Below the pieces are notes generated by a model. It searched no databases. It saw only the letters and a list, made by a program, of their open reading frames with translations, and was not told the origin of the DNA. A program made the position numbers and the translations under genes. From contig NZ_JABAIL010000001.1 of assembly GCF_012641475.1 (NCBI RefSeq), positions 744,001 to 808,000 of the forward strand: a stretch of DNA of 64,000 bases. Reading direction: 5' to 3'. Below, one piece after another: positions 40,947-50,050 of the stretch; the first letter of the stretch is position 1, and each line of letters starts with the position of its first letter. The stretch is from Flammeovirga agarivorans. GTDB taxonomy: Bacteria > Bacteroidota > Bacteroidia > Cytophagales > Flammeovirgaceae.

Positions 40947-41096
40947 TTATTCACATCCACACAATTTTATTTGTTTAAGGATAGAATGATATGTTTTGTT
41001 AAACTCTTCTTTTTCAATTTGTTGAATTTTAGAGTAGGCAGCTTTAAAGTAATCTACCTTTTTCTTTGATTGGAAGTAGTTGTTCTTGAAATGCAT
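40947..41096 (-). CDS. possible small protein, 49 aa
   Basis: ATG at 41096, TAA at 40947-40949. Lys-rich and mostly helical (MHFKNNYFQSKKKVDY at the start, KLCGCE at the end). No family is recognised. Support comes from a clean ORF in an otherwise non-coding interval, with a strong terminator starting 3 nt after the stop codon. One DnaA-box-like TTATTCACA coincides with its last codons. Confidence 0.5.
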   Translation of the reverse strand: MHFKNNYFQSKKKVDYFKAAYSKIQQIEKEEFNKTYHSILKQIKLCGCE

Positions 41097-41181
41097 AGTA
41101 ATTGATAAATAATTAAGTTTTATTTCCTTTCAATTAAAAGACACATCAAAACCAATTTCCCCCTATTCATTTATAATAATT

Positions 41182-43101
41182 TTAGAAATTTATTCTTAAT
41201 GCCGCTTTTGCAGATATCCATAATATACTATTGTTGGTGTGATAGGTATAGAATGAAGGTGGGTCGAATGGTAGAGTATTATCATCAAAATTCAACTGAT
41301 AATTTGCTGTAGGACCAATAACGAATGTAAAAGTTTTACCGATAGGTTGGGCATACATTAATGCCACACGAACATAAGAATCAGTAAACTGATCTTCTTC
41401 AATCTGATAGAAAGAATGTATTCCACCCTCAATATTGATTCTATTTCCAATAAATGTACCTACCCCTCCTCCAAAGGAAAGACCTTCATTTAAATTTTCT
41501 CTTTGGTTAAATTGGTAACCAAATTGATAGTAGTTGTAGAATCTCTTAGATCCTGATCTAAAAGCAAAATTAACAAAACTAAATTCATCTACACTATATT
41601 CTGCTGAGTGGTACCCATCATCGTACCAAGAGAATAAACCAATGGGTATACTATTATTGCCTTTTTTGGCGTAGTTTACAAGCCCGATCTGTAAACCATT
41701 CATTTCTTCTGATCTATTATAAATACCAGCAATCTGAGCACCTTTCGTAGTATCGGATACAATATTGAATATTCCTGAAACTTGTGCTCCATTGATATTT
41801 TTACCGTAATTACTAATACCGGCTAATTGCATACCATTGATATTTTCTTTGGTACTACTTGTAATACCAGAAACTTGCATACCATTAATGGATTCTGCAT
41901 AGTTGTAGATACCACTTAGCTGCATACCATGTACATTAGTTTTGGCCGCAGCTAAAATACCCCCAATTTGTAATCCATAAACATTTTTTCTGGTCATTGA
42001 AACAATACCACCAACATGCATTCCTAGGGTAGAATCTTTGGCCATATTAAAAATACCACCAACACTCAATCCATCCACTTTGTTCATGTTGTAGTTGGTA
42101 ATACCACCAATCTGAACACCTTTAACATTACCACCGACAATATTGGCTAAACCACCAATCTGTACACCAGTTACTTTATATCTATTGATATTGACTAAAC
42201 CACCAATTTCAATTCCTTCTACTCCGGCAGAATATCCCATAAAAGTATTTAATGATACCTTATTGACATATGATCCACCTAAGAAATTGGCATTACTTAG
42301 GAAAGGCACTAAAGTAAATTGGAACACTCTAGTCTCAGTTTGATCTAAGTTATTAGAGATGATGTCTACCTTTTTCGGAACAAATCTCTGTACAAAACCT
42401 AATGTATATGGGTTGGATCCATTCAAGGCTAAGTCGTTATCAACAGGAGATGTAAAGTTATTATAAGGCGTTAAAGCGATATTGTATTTAATGAACTTTT
42501 CTTCCTTATCTGGGTCAAATTGTACCATGGTATCATAATACCCTCTACCTCTAAAGTAGACCCCTTTATTAAGGTATTCAACAGGAACATCTAGTTTATA
42601 GTAGCCTAAGCTATCCGTTAATGTTAGCATCTTTCTTTGCTCATCGTAGATAACTACATTTTCGATACCTTTGCCTGTTTTTTCATCAACGACCTGTCCC
42701 ACTAAGGGAATATCTTCTTTTAATCGTGCTTGTTGTTGTGGTGTGAGCCTTCGTTTATCTTCCATAGGTCGGATTGTTAAACTAAAAGCATCACGAATAA
42801 TTATATGTGTATCACCTACTTGTTTAAAATCATAAGCACTACCAAACATTTCCAAAAGGATCTGTTCAATGGTAGTATTTTGTACTTTTAAGGAAATCAG
42901 TTGGTTGAAGTCAATAATACTTGGATTATAGGAAAAAGAAAATCCCCCTTTTTCACTTACTTTATCTAAAGCATCTTCCAAGGGGACTTTTTTAAATTCT
43001 ATTGTTATAATTCTATCTAGGAGATCTCTTCTGGTATTTACTCCTGATACATTTTGTATAAGAATCAGAACAAAAATGCTTGTTAATATATAGGATTTCA
43101 T
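41182..43101 (-). CDS. STN-domain outer-membrane protein with LA_2272-like surface repeats
   Basis: 639 residues. Signal peptide to about 20; STN (secretin/TonB short N-terminal) domain 25-105; carboxypeptidase-regulatory-like domain about 133-210. Residues 294-477 hold about twelve copies of a 15-17-residue repeat, consensus (V/I)xG(M/L/V)Q(I/L/V)xGIxN. The rest is a beta-rich C-terminal domain ending RINF. There is no TonB plug or receptor barrel. The start codon abuts the FecR stop. Its place after an ECF sigma and FecR is that normally held by a SusC-like receptor. A role in surface signalling is inferred. Confidence 0.82.
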   Translation of the reverse strand: MKSYILTSIFVLILIQNVSGVNTRRDLLDRIITIEFKKVPLEDALDKVSEKGGFSFSYNPSIIDFNQLISLKVQNTTIEQILLEMFGSAYDFKQVGDTHIIIRDAFSLTIRPMEDKRRLTPQQQARLKEDIPLVGQVVDEKTGKGIENVVIYDEQRKMLTLTDSLGYYKLDVPVEYLNKGVYFRGRGYYDTMVQFDPDKEEKFIKYNIALTPYNNFTSPVDNDLALNGSNPYTLGFVQRFVPKKVDIISNNLDQTETRVFQFTLVPFLSNANFLGGSYVNKVSLNTFMGYSAGVEGIEIGGLVNINRYKVTGVQIGGLANIVGGNVKGVQIGGITNYNMNKVDGLSVGGIFNMAKDSTLGMHVGGIVSMTRKNVYGLQIGGILAAAKTNVHGMQLSGIYNYAESINGMQVSGITSSTKENINGMQLAGISNYGKNINGAQVSGIFNIVSDTTKGAQIAGIYNRSEEMNGLQIGLVNYAKKGNNSIPIGLFSWYDDGYHSAEYSVDEFSFVNFAFRSGSKRFYNYYQFGYQFNQRENLNEGLSFGGGVGTFIGNRINIEGGIHSFYQIEEDQFTDSYVRVALMYAQPIGKTFTFVIGPTANYQLNFDDNTLPFDPPSFYTYHTNNSILWISAKAALRINF

Positions 43102-44079
43102 TTAGTCAATTAAGTATGCTTTGTCACCGGTTTTCTGAACTCTGATACCTAAAGTGGCTTCTAACACTTCAAATACACTTTCGATTTTTTCATGATCAAA
43201 GCTACTTGTGACTTTATTCCTGTAAAGGTTTTCGTTTTTAACTTGAATGTCGACTTTATATGCTTTTGCAATAGCACTGATCACTTCATCAAAACTGTCA
43301 TTTTTGAAGTTGAGCTTCTGGTATTTCCAGAACATCTCATTGACAGTATTGATTTCTTTTTTCTTAGGTGTACTTGTGTCTAATGCAGCTATACCTTGAG
43401 TTCCTTTCTTTAGCAAAACATATTTATCTTCTTTTGAAGTGAGCTTTACCAAGCCCTCTGTTACAGTTACCTCAACTTTACCTGATGAGGTGTTGACATT
43501 AAACTTAGTGCCTAGAACAGTAACATCTCCATATTGGGTATGCACAATAAATGGCTGATCTTCATTGTGGGCTACTTCAAAATAAGCTTCTCCATCGAGT
43601 TCCATCTCTCTAGAATTTCCTTCAAAGGAGTTGACAGCCAATGTTGTCCCTGCATTCAATGTAATCAGTGACCCATCGGTTAAAGTATCTAGTTGAGGAA
43701 CATCAACAGCAACGAATTTAGTCGTCTCAATTGGAGTGGCCTGCTGTCCTGAATACCATCGAATACCAAAGAATACTAAAACAATAGCAGCCACTCCCGC
43801 AGAGTATTTGTACCAAGGGGAGAAGGTGACCACTTTTGTGGTATTCTTTTCTTCTATCTGTTGGGACATCCGTTCCCAAGCCTTATCAACATTAACACTC
43901 ACTGCCGGAACCTCAGTTTTTGCAGTAAGCATCCATACACTTTGTAATTCATCAAAGTATTGTTGATTTTTTACATCATTCTTAAGCCAAATTTCCACTT
44001 CTTCGTTTTCTTTCTCCGAAGTTTCACCGGTTAAAAATTTTGTAAGTAATATATCGTCAATTTGTGAAAAGTTTTCCAT
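43102..44079 (-). CDS. FecR family anti-sigma factor
   Basis: 325 residues from the ATG at 44079; a TTG start at 44085 is possible. Cytoplasmic N-terminal part with WLKNDVKNQQYFDELQSVW, one membrane helix (about 84-104, SAGVAAIVLVFFGIRW), then the FecR domain (GSLITLNAGTTLAVNSF, GEAYFEVAHNEDQPFIVHT) and a C-terminal DUF4974-like STN segment (FDEVISAIAKAYKVDI). It should hold the ECF sigma factor until signalled by the STN protein encoded next. Confidence 0.9.
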   Translation of the reverse strand: MENFSQIDDILLTKFLTGETSEKENEEVEIWLKNDVKNQQYFDELQSVWMLTAKTEVPAVSVNVDKAWERMSQQIEEKNTTKVVTFSPWYKYSAGVAAIVLVFFGIRWYSGQQATPIETTKFVAVDVPQLDTLTDGSLITLNAGTTLAVNSFEGNSREMELDGEAYFEVAHNEDQPFIVHTQYGDVTVLGTKFNVNTSSGKVEVTVTEGLVKLTSKEDKYVLLKKGTQGIAALDTSTPKKKEINTVNEMFWKYQKLNFKNDSFDEVISAIAKAYKVDIQVKNENLYRNKVTSSFDHEKIESVFEVLEATLGIRVQKTGDKAYLID

Positions 44080-44133
44080 AATCAATTAGAAGACACTTAC
44101 CATAGAGAATACCCCTATGGTGAAATCAGAAAA

Positions 44134-44673
44134 TTATAAAAGAATGAAAATTAAAATGGAAATAAATGCAGAAAGCTCAGTTTTGAGGTATTTCAATGCA
44201 CTAGACATTTGATTCTCAACTGTTTTTATACTGATGCTTAATTTTTCAGCGATCTCAGCATATTTTAATCCCTCAAACCTGCTCATCATAAATACCTCTT
44301 TCCTCTTGTCAGGAAGACTGTTTATTGCTTGATGAATTTTCTGATTTAGTTCTGAAGCTTCCATCACATCTGCCGATTGTATGGCTTCTTCTTCTAACAC
44401 AGATTGATTATGTGATTTGTAATCTTCTTTTACTTGAAGGTGACGGATTACATTTAAACATTTATTCCTGATAGCTCTAAATAGATAAGCTTCTATTGAG
44501 GTATCAATATTTACTGATTCTCGATTTTCCCAAAGCTTGAAAAGTACATCATGTACTACATCTTCTGAAGCTTCAATATCTTTTAGAAAAGTATTGGCAT
44601 AAGCACAGAGTCTTGGGTACTCTTCTCGAAAGAGTTTTTCAAATTTATCTTTTGTAATGATTTCTTGTATCAA
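44134..44673 (-). CDS. ECF RNA polymerase sigma factor
   Basis: 179 residues. Region 2 (ASEDVVHDVLFKLWENRESVN near 36-56, YLFRAIRNKCLNVIRH near 64) and region 4 (LPDKRKEVFMMSRFEGLKYAEIAEKLSISIKTVENQM, about 119-155) are intact. The start is a TTG at 44673; no in-frame ATG is available. It heads the sigma / anti-sigma / STN cassette and probably directs transcription of this cassette. Confidence 0.92.
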   Translation of the reverse strand: MIQEIITKDKFEKLFREEYPRLCAYANTFLKDIEASEDVVHDVLFKLWENRESVNIDTSIEAYLFRAIRNKCLNVIRHLQVKEDYKSHNQSVLEEEAIQSADVMEASELNQKIHQAINSLPDKRKEVFMMSRFEGLKYAEIAEKLSISIKTVENQMSSALKYLKTELSAFISILIFILL

Positions 44674-44801
44674 GACGCTAACGATAGTTCATTTAATGCA
44701 ATTATTCTTTCAAATAAGGTTACTTCAAAGAATTTTATGCAATATAAGGATTAAGCAAAACATTATTTTTTTATTTTGAAGTACAATTTCAAAACAAGAG
44801 A

Positions 44802-45581
44802 ATGAACTTTTCAGAAAACTTCAATCTACACGAGAGTATCAATACTTTTTCTTTATTATGGATCATTTTAGGTATTGCTACTTTTGTGATTTTATTTTAT
44901 GGTAAAGTTACTGCCCCATTTGGTCGTCATACAAGATCTGATTGGGGGCCTGTAATTCCAAATTCTTTAGGATGGTTTATCATGGAGATCATTTCACCTA
45001 TTGGGTTATGGGTAGGGTTTTATTTTGGTTCTGATGGTACTATGGAAACTTCTAACCAAGCATTTATTGGAATGCTATTATGGAGCATCCATTATTTGAA
45101 TAGAACATTTATTTTCCCTTTAAGAATGCCCAATAAGAAAAAGAAGATGCCCTTGATTATTACCTTGTCTGCAATGCTGTTTAACTCTGTCAATGGAACT
45201 TTAAATGGATACTTTTTAGGGAGTGATTGGATCTTGCATTCTAACTATTTACTATTATTAGGTGGTTTATTATTTGTGTTGGGGATGAGTATCAATATTA
45301 AATCCGATAACATACTGTTGTCATTAAGAAAGCCTGGAGAAACCCACTACGTAATACCTAGAGGTTTTTTATTTGATAAGGTAAGCACACCCAATTTATT
45401 TGGTGAAATTGTAGAATGGTTTGGTTTTATGTTGATCGTTCCGAGTTTTGGAAGCCTTAGCTTTTTATGTTGGACATTAGCGAACTTAATTCCAAGAGCA
45501 AGGGACCATCATGAGTGGTATCTATCTCATTTTGACGACTATCCTAAAGAAAGAAAAGTAGTTTTTCCTTTGATTTATTAG
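44802..45581 (+). CDS. 3-oxo-5-alpha-steroid 4-dehydrogenase-like membrane protein
   Basis: 259 residues with six to seven helices. The C-terminal block matches the steroid 5-alpha reductase family: YVIPRGFLFDKVSTPNLFGEIVEWFGF near 184-210 and ARDHHEWYLSHFDDYPKERKVVFPLIY at the end. Bacterial members are NADPH-dependent lipid or isoprenoid double-bond reductases; the substrate here is unknown. It is probably monocistronic. Confidence 0.85.
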   Translation: MNFSENFNLHESINTFSLLWIILGIATFVILFYGKVTAPFGRHTRSDWGPVIPNSLGWFIMEIISPIGLWVGFYFGSDGTMETSNQAFIGMLLWSIHYLNRTFIFPLRMPNKKKKMPLIITLSAMLFNSVNGTLNGYFLGSDWILHSNYLLLLGGLLFVLGMSINIKSDNILLSLRKPGETHYVIPRGFLFDKVSTPNLFGEIVEWFGFMLIVPSFGSLSFLCWTLANLIPRARDHHEWYLSHFDDYPKERKVVFPLIY

Positions 45582-45628
45582 AGTGAGTGATGGTTTTGTT
45601 CTTATTAACGAGGTATTTACTATTTCCT

Positions 45629-45659
45629 TTTTATTATAAAATTTAATTCTCTACCTTTG
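45629..45659 (+). promoter_or_regulatory. rplS promoter
   Basis: TTTT (45629-45632), 19-nt spacer, TACCTTTG (45652-45659). A textbook Bacteroidota -7 box, 39 nt before the rplS start. Confidence 0.7.
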
Positions 45660-45697
45660 CATCTCGAAAATTTTTGTATTGATAAATTTATCACACA

Positions 45698-46051
45698 ATG
45701 GATTTAATCAAAAAAGTTGAAAAGGATTTTTCATCCAACATGGAGAAACATCCCGCTTTCGGCGCTGGCGATACGGTAGACGTATACGTAAAAATTAAAG
45801 AGGGTAACAAGGAGCGTGTTCAAAAGTTCCAAGGTACAGTTATCCAACGTCGTAACAAAGGATCTTTAGGTGAAACTTTCACTGTACGTAAGATCTCTAA
45901 CGGTATTGGTGTAGAGCGTATCTTCCCATTAAACTCACCAAACATCGACAAGATCGAGGTATTGAGAAGAGGTAAAGTAAGAAGAGCAAGATTATTCTAC
46001 TTACGTGGTCGCTACGGTAAGGCTGCGAAAGTTAGAGAAAAAAGATTCTAA
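45698..46051 (+). CDS. rplS: 50S ribosomal protein L19
   Basis: 117 residues, standard length. [33 protein letters not shown], then [18 protein letters not shown] and the C-terminal [28 protein letters not shown]-type tail are diagnostic. It sits alone here, away from trmD and rimM, and uses many C-ending high-expression codons. A terminator follows. Confidence 0.97.
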   Translation: MDLIKKVEKDFSSNMEKHPAFGAGDTVDVYVKIKEGNKERVQKFQGTVIQRRNKGSLGETFTVRKISNGIGVERIFPLNSPNIDKIEVLRRGKVRRARLFYLRGRYGKAAKVREKRF

Positions 46052-46083
46052 AAATCTGATCTTGGCTTCGCCGAATATCATAC

Positions 46084-46119
46084 AAAGCCGACATTCTGTA
46101 ATAGAGTGTCGGTTTTTTT
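46084..46119 (+). terminator. rplS terminator
   Basis: 10-bp stem with one G-U pair (CCGACATTCT 46088-46097, AGAGTGTCGG 46103-46112), then T7. Confidence 0.92.
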
Positions 46120-46176
46120 ATTTTATACTCTTAGATTTACACTTCAAAAGTCATTATAAACAATTCGTAAATTTCA

Positions 46177-46920
46177 ATGTCCAAGAAAATATATTTTGCT
46201 TCCGATTTTCACTTAGGAACTCCATCTGAAGAAGAGAGTTTAAAAAGAGAAAAAAAGATCTGCCGTTGGTTAGACATGGCAGCAGAAGATGCTGAACATA
46301 TATATTTATTAGGCGATTTATTTGACTTTTGGTTTGAATATCGTTTTGCAGTTCCTAAAGGCTTCTTACGTTTTCAGGGTAAGCTAGCTGAACTTGTAGA
46401 TAAAGGAGTAAAGATTACCTTTTTTACTGGTAATCATGATATGTGGATGTTTGATTACTTTCCTAAAGAACTAGGAGTAGAAATAATCCGAGAACCTATC
46501 GATGTAGAATGGTACGGTAAGACATTTCATATCGGGCATGGTGATGGCCTTGGACCAGGCGATTATACCTATAAGTTTCTGAAAAAGGTATTTGCCAATA
46601 AAATGTGTCAGTGGCTTTTTGGTTTTTTACATCCAACCATTGGAATGGGAATCGCACAAAATTGGTCAAGACATTCTAGAGCTTCCGGTGCAGAGAAAGA
46701 CCATGAGTTTCATGGTAAGGAGAAAGAGTGGATATGGATATATTGTCAAGAAGAACAAGCAAAAAAATATCGAGATTATTATATCTTTGGTCATAGGCAT
46801 TTGCCTTTGGATCTTGAATTAGATCAAGGAGGTAGATATATTAATACTGGAGAATGGCTTTCTTATGACACATATGCAACTTTCGATGGAGAAAAATTGG
46901 AGTTACTTACTTATAAATAG
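46177..46920 (+). CDS. lpxH: UDP-2,3-diacylglucosamine diphosphatase
   Basis: 247 residues, calcineurin-like phosphoesterase. Metal motifs: SDFHLG near 8, LGDLFDFWFEYR near 45-56, TGNHDMWMFDYF near 87, HGDGLGPGD, and GHRH near 206. The extra WSRHSR helix is typical of Bacteroidota LpxH. It cleaves UDP-2,3-diacylglucosamine to lipid X in lipid A synthesis. It overlaps the next gene by 35 nt, so translation is probably coupled. Confidence 0.9.
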   Translation: MSKKIYFASDFHLGTPSEEESLKREKKICRWLDMAAEDAEHIYLLGDLFDFWFEYRFAVPKGFLRFQGKLAELVDKGVKITFFTGNHDMWMFDYFPKELGVEIIREPIDVEWYGKTFHIGHGDGLGPGDYTYKFLKKVFANKMCQWLFGFLHPTIGMGIAQNWSRHSRASGAEKDHEFHGKEKEWIWIYCQEEQAKKYRDYYIFGHRHLPLDLELDQGGRYINTGEWLSYDTYATFDGEKLELLTYK

Positions 46921-47701
46921 TATCATTTGCTTTGTACTTGCCTCTTTTACTGTAAAGGGGCAGGAACTACTTTTTGAAGTTACTGTAGGTGAAGTGTCTT
47001 CTGTTGATATAGATCGTACAGGTAAAGTATATGTTGTAGACTCACAAGGTAATGTTACACAATACATAGGAAAGGAAGTACATAGAAGGTATTCTCCGAC
47101 TACTCCAGCAGAAATTCAGATAGATGCATGGCCAATGTTAAATACTACGGTATTTTCTCCAGATTGGCAGGGTATACAAATTTTAGGTCAGCAATTGACA
47201 TTACAAAATGAGTATTTATTCGATCCTAGTTTAGTAGAATATGCATCTGTAGCTACTAATTCAACTGATGGAGGCATATGGCTGTATGATCAGCCTGCTT
47301 TTAGATTGAAAAAATATTATCCAGATCAAAATAATATTGGCTTGGATGTATCACTCGAACAAATTATCAACCAACCTTCTTGGAACCCAACTTGGATTAG
47401 AGAATATCAAAATAACTTATATGTTGTTGATGAATATCAAGGGCTATACGTGTTTGATCTGTTGGGGAATATTCTATCAGAACCATTTTATATCTCGAAA
47501 TGTAGATCAATAGGCTTTACAGATAAGGAATTTTATTGGTTAAAAGGAGGGAAGCTCAAGTTTAAATCACTTTATGGAACAGAGGAAAGAGAGATAAATT
47601 TACCGGATAGAAAGGTGAATTTTGTTCTATACGATGCTACTCAAAAAAGAGTCTACTGCTTTATAAAAGATACGATGAAAGCTTATCAGTTAGTAAATTA
47701 A
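46886..47701 (+). CDS. secreted beta-propeller-like protein
   Basis: 271 residues from the ATG at 46886 (two earlier in-frame ATGs lie deeper inside lpxH). A signal peptide follows (SYLLINSIICFVLASFTVKGQ). The mature part has repeating four-strand phrases such as DRTGKVYVVDSQGNVTQYI and NNLYVVDEYQGLYVFDLLGNIL, reminiscent of an NHL/SMP-30-like propeller. The function is unknown. Overlapping lpxH on one side and 2 nt from the YkgJ gene on the other, it is part of a three-gene operon. Confidence 0.75.
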   Translation: MEKNWSYLLINSIICFVLASFTVKGQELLFEVTVGEVSSVDIDRTGKVYVVDSQGNVTQYIGKEVHRRYSPTTPAEIQIDAWPMLNTTVFSPDWQGIQILGQQLTLQNEYLFDPSLVEYASVATNSTDGGIWLYDQPAFRLKKYYPDQNNIGLDVSLEQIINQPSWNPTWIREYQNNLYVVDEYQGLYVFDLLGNILSEPFYISKCRSIGFTDKEFYWLKGGKLKFKSLYGTEEREINLPDRKVNFVLYDATQKRVYCFIKDTMKAYQLVN

Positions 47702-47703
47702 TT

Positions 47704-48192
47704 ATGGATTTATATCAGGATTGGCAAAAAAATGCCAAAACAAAATTTAAAGAACACAAAACATTTTTACAGAGACTAAAGAAACAGAAAAAAGGGAAAC
47801 AGATTGATCAAATCGTTAACGATACGGATGAAGCTGCTTTCGAGACTTTTGACTGTCTTGCTTGTGCGAATTGCTGTAAAACGATAAGCCCTGTAGTTAC
47901 TGCAACAGATGTAAAGAGAATCGGAAAACACTTAAGAATGAAAGAAACAGAAGTGATTTCTGACTTTATGAAAGTGGATGCTGATGGTGATTATGTAATG
48001 AATAGACAACCATGTCCTTTTCTTGGAGCAGATAATTACTGTTCTATTTATGAGGCAAGACCTAAAGCTTGTAGGGAGTATCCTTTAACACAGAATCAAG
48101 GGTTTAATCAACGTCCTGCATTACATGCTAGAAATACCTTAACTTGCCCTGTCGTATTCCATGTTGTGAAAGAATTAAAAAATAAACTATAA
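47704..48192 (+). CDS. YkgJ family Cys-cluster protein
   Basis: 162 residues. Cys51, Cys54, Cys57 and Cys58 (FDCLACANCCK), then Cys104 (PCPFL), Cys113 (NYCSIYEARP), Cys123 and Cys148 form the zinc- or iron-chelating CxxCxxCC...CP...C...C pattern of the family. The biochemical role is unknown. It directly follows the propeller-like gene (2 nt). Confidence 0.9.
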   Translation: MDLYQDWQKNAKTKFKEHKTFLQRLKKQKKGKQIDQIVNDTDEAAFETFDCLACANCCKTISPVVTATDVKRIGKHLRMKETEVISDFMKVDADGDYVMNRQPCPFLGADNYCSIYEARPKACREYPLTQNQGFNQRPALHARNTLTCPVVFHVVKELKNKL

Positions 48193-48334
48193 ATATCTCG
48201 ATTTAAGATAATGATGCTTAACAACTAAAACCTATTCCTCTTCAATTATACATATTTGCGATATTACTTATTTTAATAACTTAATTAACATAGTGTGAGC
48301 AACACTATTAACAACCTATTATCAAACAATCAGA

Positions 48335-48721
48335 ATGAGAAAAATTACCCTTACCCTAGGAATTCTACTTTCAACAATTTTATGTCATGCGGTAGATTTG
48401 GATAAAATCACTGATGAACATCTTTCAAGAGTAAAAGGAGTAGAGTACAACGAGACAAATGCTAAATCTTTTGTAGAGCAGTACATAGGTATATTTTCAG
48501 AAGGAAAATCGGATTACTTATTTCATACAGAAACAGAAGAATTAGTCGCTTTATTTAAAGGAGGAATCCAAAAAGCAAAAATGATTGAAGTTGTAAAAAC
48601 TTCAGGTATGACTAACGTTTATTTCATGATTAATGATGTGATGATTCATACTTCATACAAAAACTCTACTGGAGAAATGTATATGTGTCGTTTTAAAAAA
48701 GACGGCATTGATATCAAATAA
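48335..48721 (+). CDS. secreted hypothetical protein, 128 aa
   Basis: Signal peptide to about residue 19 (LSTILCHAVD; could be a lipobox-like LC, but no clear +1 Cys motif). The mature protein is small and alpha/beta (VEQYIGIFSEGKSDYLFHTETEEL). No family is recognised. It has its own terminator and is probably monocistronic. Confidence 0.7.
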   Translation: MRKITLTLGILLSTILCHAVDLDKITDEHLSRVKGVEYNETNAKSFVEQYIGIFSEGKSDYLFHTETEELVALFKGGIQKAKMIEVVKTSGMTNVYFMINDVMIHTSYKNSTGEMYMCRFKKDGIDIK

Positions 48722-48740
48722 CTTATAGTAGAAGAAAAAC

Positions 48741-48779
48741 AAAAGGCCACTTTTTTATAAAAAAGTGGCCTTTTGTTTT
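48741..48779 (+). terminator. intrinsic terminator
   Basis: AAAAGGCCACTTTTTT (48741-48756) is self-complementary to 48759-48774, with a very short loop, then TTTTGTTTT. Confidence 0.88.
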
Positions 48780-48836
48780 AGGGGTTTTGCATAACATTTT
48801 CCCTTAGGTAGATAAAGAACAATAATTATTACGCAA

Positions 48837-49205
48837 ATGAAAAAAGTTATCTTAATCTTATTCTATTGTATACTGATAGGATGTAATCAAAATAAGGAAG
48901 TAATCCCTGCTGACGAATATAAAACTTACGTAAGAAGTAATCTAAATGAAACTTTTAGGCATGAAGTAAAAGTAAACATCACTAAGATGACTTTCGAAAG
49001 AAGAACTTCAGATGGAGACTTTTATAAAGGGAACATTTCTAAAGCAGCAAAAATATCACCTAATGAAGCACAGGATTATGTACTTCATATTAAACAAAAA
49101 AGACAATCTTGTGAGTATGATTGGATGGAAACAGATGAAACGGAGTTAATGGAATTTTCTTTCTTTAATGAAGTCGATGGTTTTACATTACAAGAATGCA
49201 ACTAA
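48837..49205 (+). CDS. hypothetical lipoprotein, 122 aa
   Basis: Lipobox ILIGC (Cys16) after a short signal. The mature part is charged and beta-rich (VNITKMTFERRTSDGDFYKGNISK), with Cys at about 105 and 121. No family is recognised. A strong terminator follows within 5 nt. Confidence 0.7.
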   Translation: MKKVILILFYCILIGCNQNKEVIPADEYKTYVRSNLNETFRHEVKVNITKMTFERRTSDGDFYKGNISKAAKISPNEAQDYVLHIKQKRQSCEYDWMETDETELMEFSFFNEVDGFTLQECN

Positions 49206-49207
49206 AT

Positions 49208-49247
49208 AAAAAAGGTGATTGCTACTACTGTAACAATCACCTTTTTT
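49208..49247. terminator. terminator between convergent genes
   Basis: GGTGATTG (49214-49221) with CAATCACC (49234-49241), flanked by A6 and T6 runs that extend the stem and serve both strands. Confidence 0.88.
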
Positions 49248-49263
49248 CAACTATTTCTATTTT

Positions 49264-49923
49264 CTAGAAGCCAAACACTACATCGAGTGTTGCTCCAAAA
49301 GTGGGTTCTCCGGTTTGAACATCTATACCTGGTGATAAAGTGAAACCTGTACTCCAATGGCTATTTAGTGAATAGGCTAAACCTGTCTGAACAATAACAG
49401 AACCGCCCCATTCTCTATGTGATCCATCTTCTACAGTATTATCGTAGTCATCAGGGTGTGTGATATCATCTACATCCACATCAATATAATGATCTCCTTC
49501 TTCATGGTGTGAATCGTGGTAACCAAATGTACCACCAATACCTACAAAAGTACCCCATCTTGAATGTCCGATCGGAATTTCTCTAACAACAACACTGGCA
49601 AAGTGCTTACCTGTAAATTCAACGGTACCTTGAAATTTTGTCAAATGGGCAAAATAAATAGATCCTGTGAACTCAAAGTAGCCACTATTGTTATAAGAAA
49701 TCTCTAATTCATAACGATTATGATGAGACTTTTCACCATGTAATATATCTGGATTTGCCTCGATGTGCCCTTCCTGATGCTTCTCCTCTTTTGTTACAGT
49801 AAGATCTTCTTGTTCATCTTCTGTATAATCATGTCTTGTATTTTGTGCTATTGAACAAGTCCAAGCCGTAATACAAAGCAACGTGGTGAGAAATGACGTT
49901 TTTAAATTCAAAGCGTAAGACAT
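49264..49923 (-). CDS. secreted His/acidic-rich outer-membrane-type protein, paralogue A
   Basis: 219 residues. Signal peptide to about 27 (CSIAQ), then an acidic and His-rich stretch (EEKHQEGHIE, HGEKSHHNRY). The core (YELEISYNNSGYFEFTGSIYFAHLTKFQGTVEFTGKHFA...REIPIGHSRWGTFVGIGGTFG) and the end (HWSTGFTLSPGIDVQTGEPTFGATLDVVFGF) closely match the next upstream gene. The terminal Phe and alternating pattern suggest a small outer-membrane barrel. A second His/Asp loop (HDSHHEEGDHYIDVDVDD) could bind metal. Function unknown. Confidence 0.75.
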   Translation of the reverse strand: MSYALNLKTSFLTTLLCITAWTCSIAQNTRHDYTEDEQEDLTVTKEEKHQEGHIEANPDILHGEKSHHNRYELEISYNNSGYFEFTGSIYFAHLTKFQGTVEFTGKHFASVVVREIPIGHSRWGTFVGIGGTFGYHDSHHEEGDHYIDVDVDDITHPDDYDNTVEDGSHREWGGSVIVQTGLAYSLNSHWSTGFTLSPGIDVQTGEPTFGATLDVVFGF

Positions 49924-50050
49924 AAGATTAGTAATTATTAGAGATCAGATTTATTATGGTATGTAAATCTGTCTACGCAATATTATGACTTATGTTCAGT
50001 ATTAAACAATATAGTTTGAATATATTAAGAACGATTACAGTTTTTAACAA

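Noticed and set aside
41182-43101. SusC-like TonB receptor
   Set aside because: STN and carboxypeptidase-like domains are there, but the plug and 22-strand barrel are missing; glycine-rich 16-residue repeats replace them.
46005-46229. 74-codon ORF overlapping the rplS end and lpxH start
   Set aside because: It crosses the rplS terminator and is out of frame with two certain genes.
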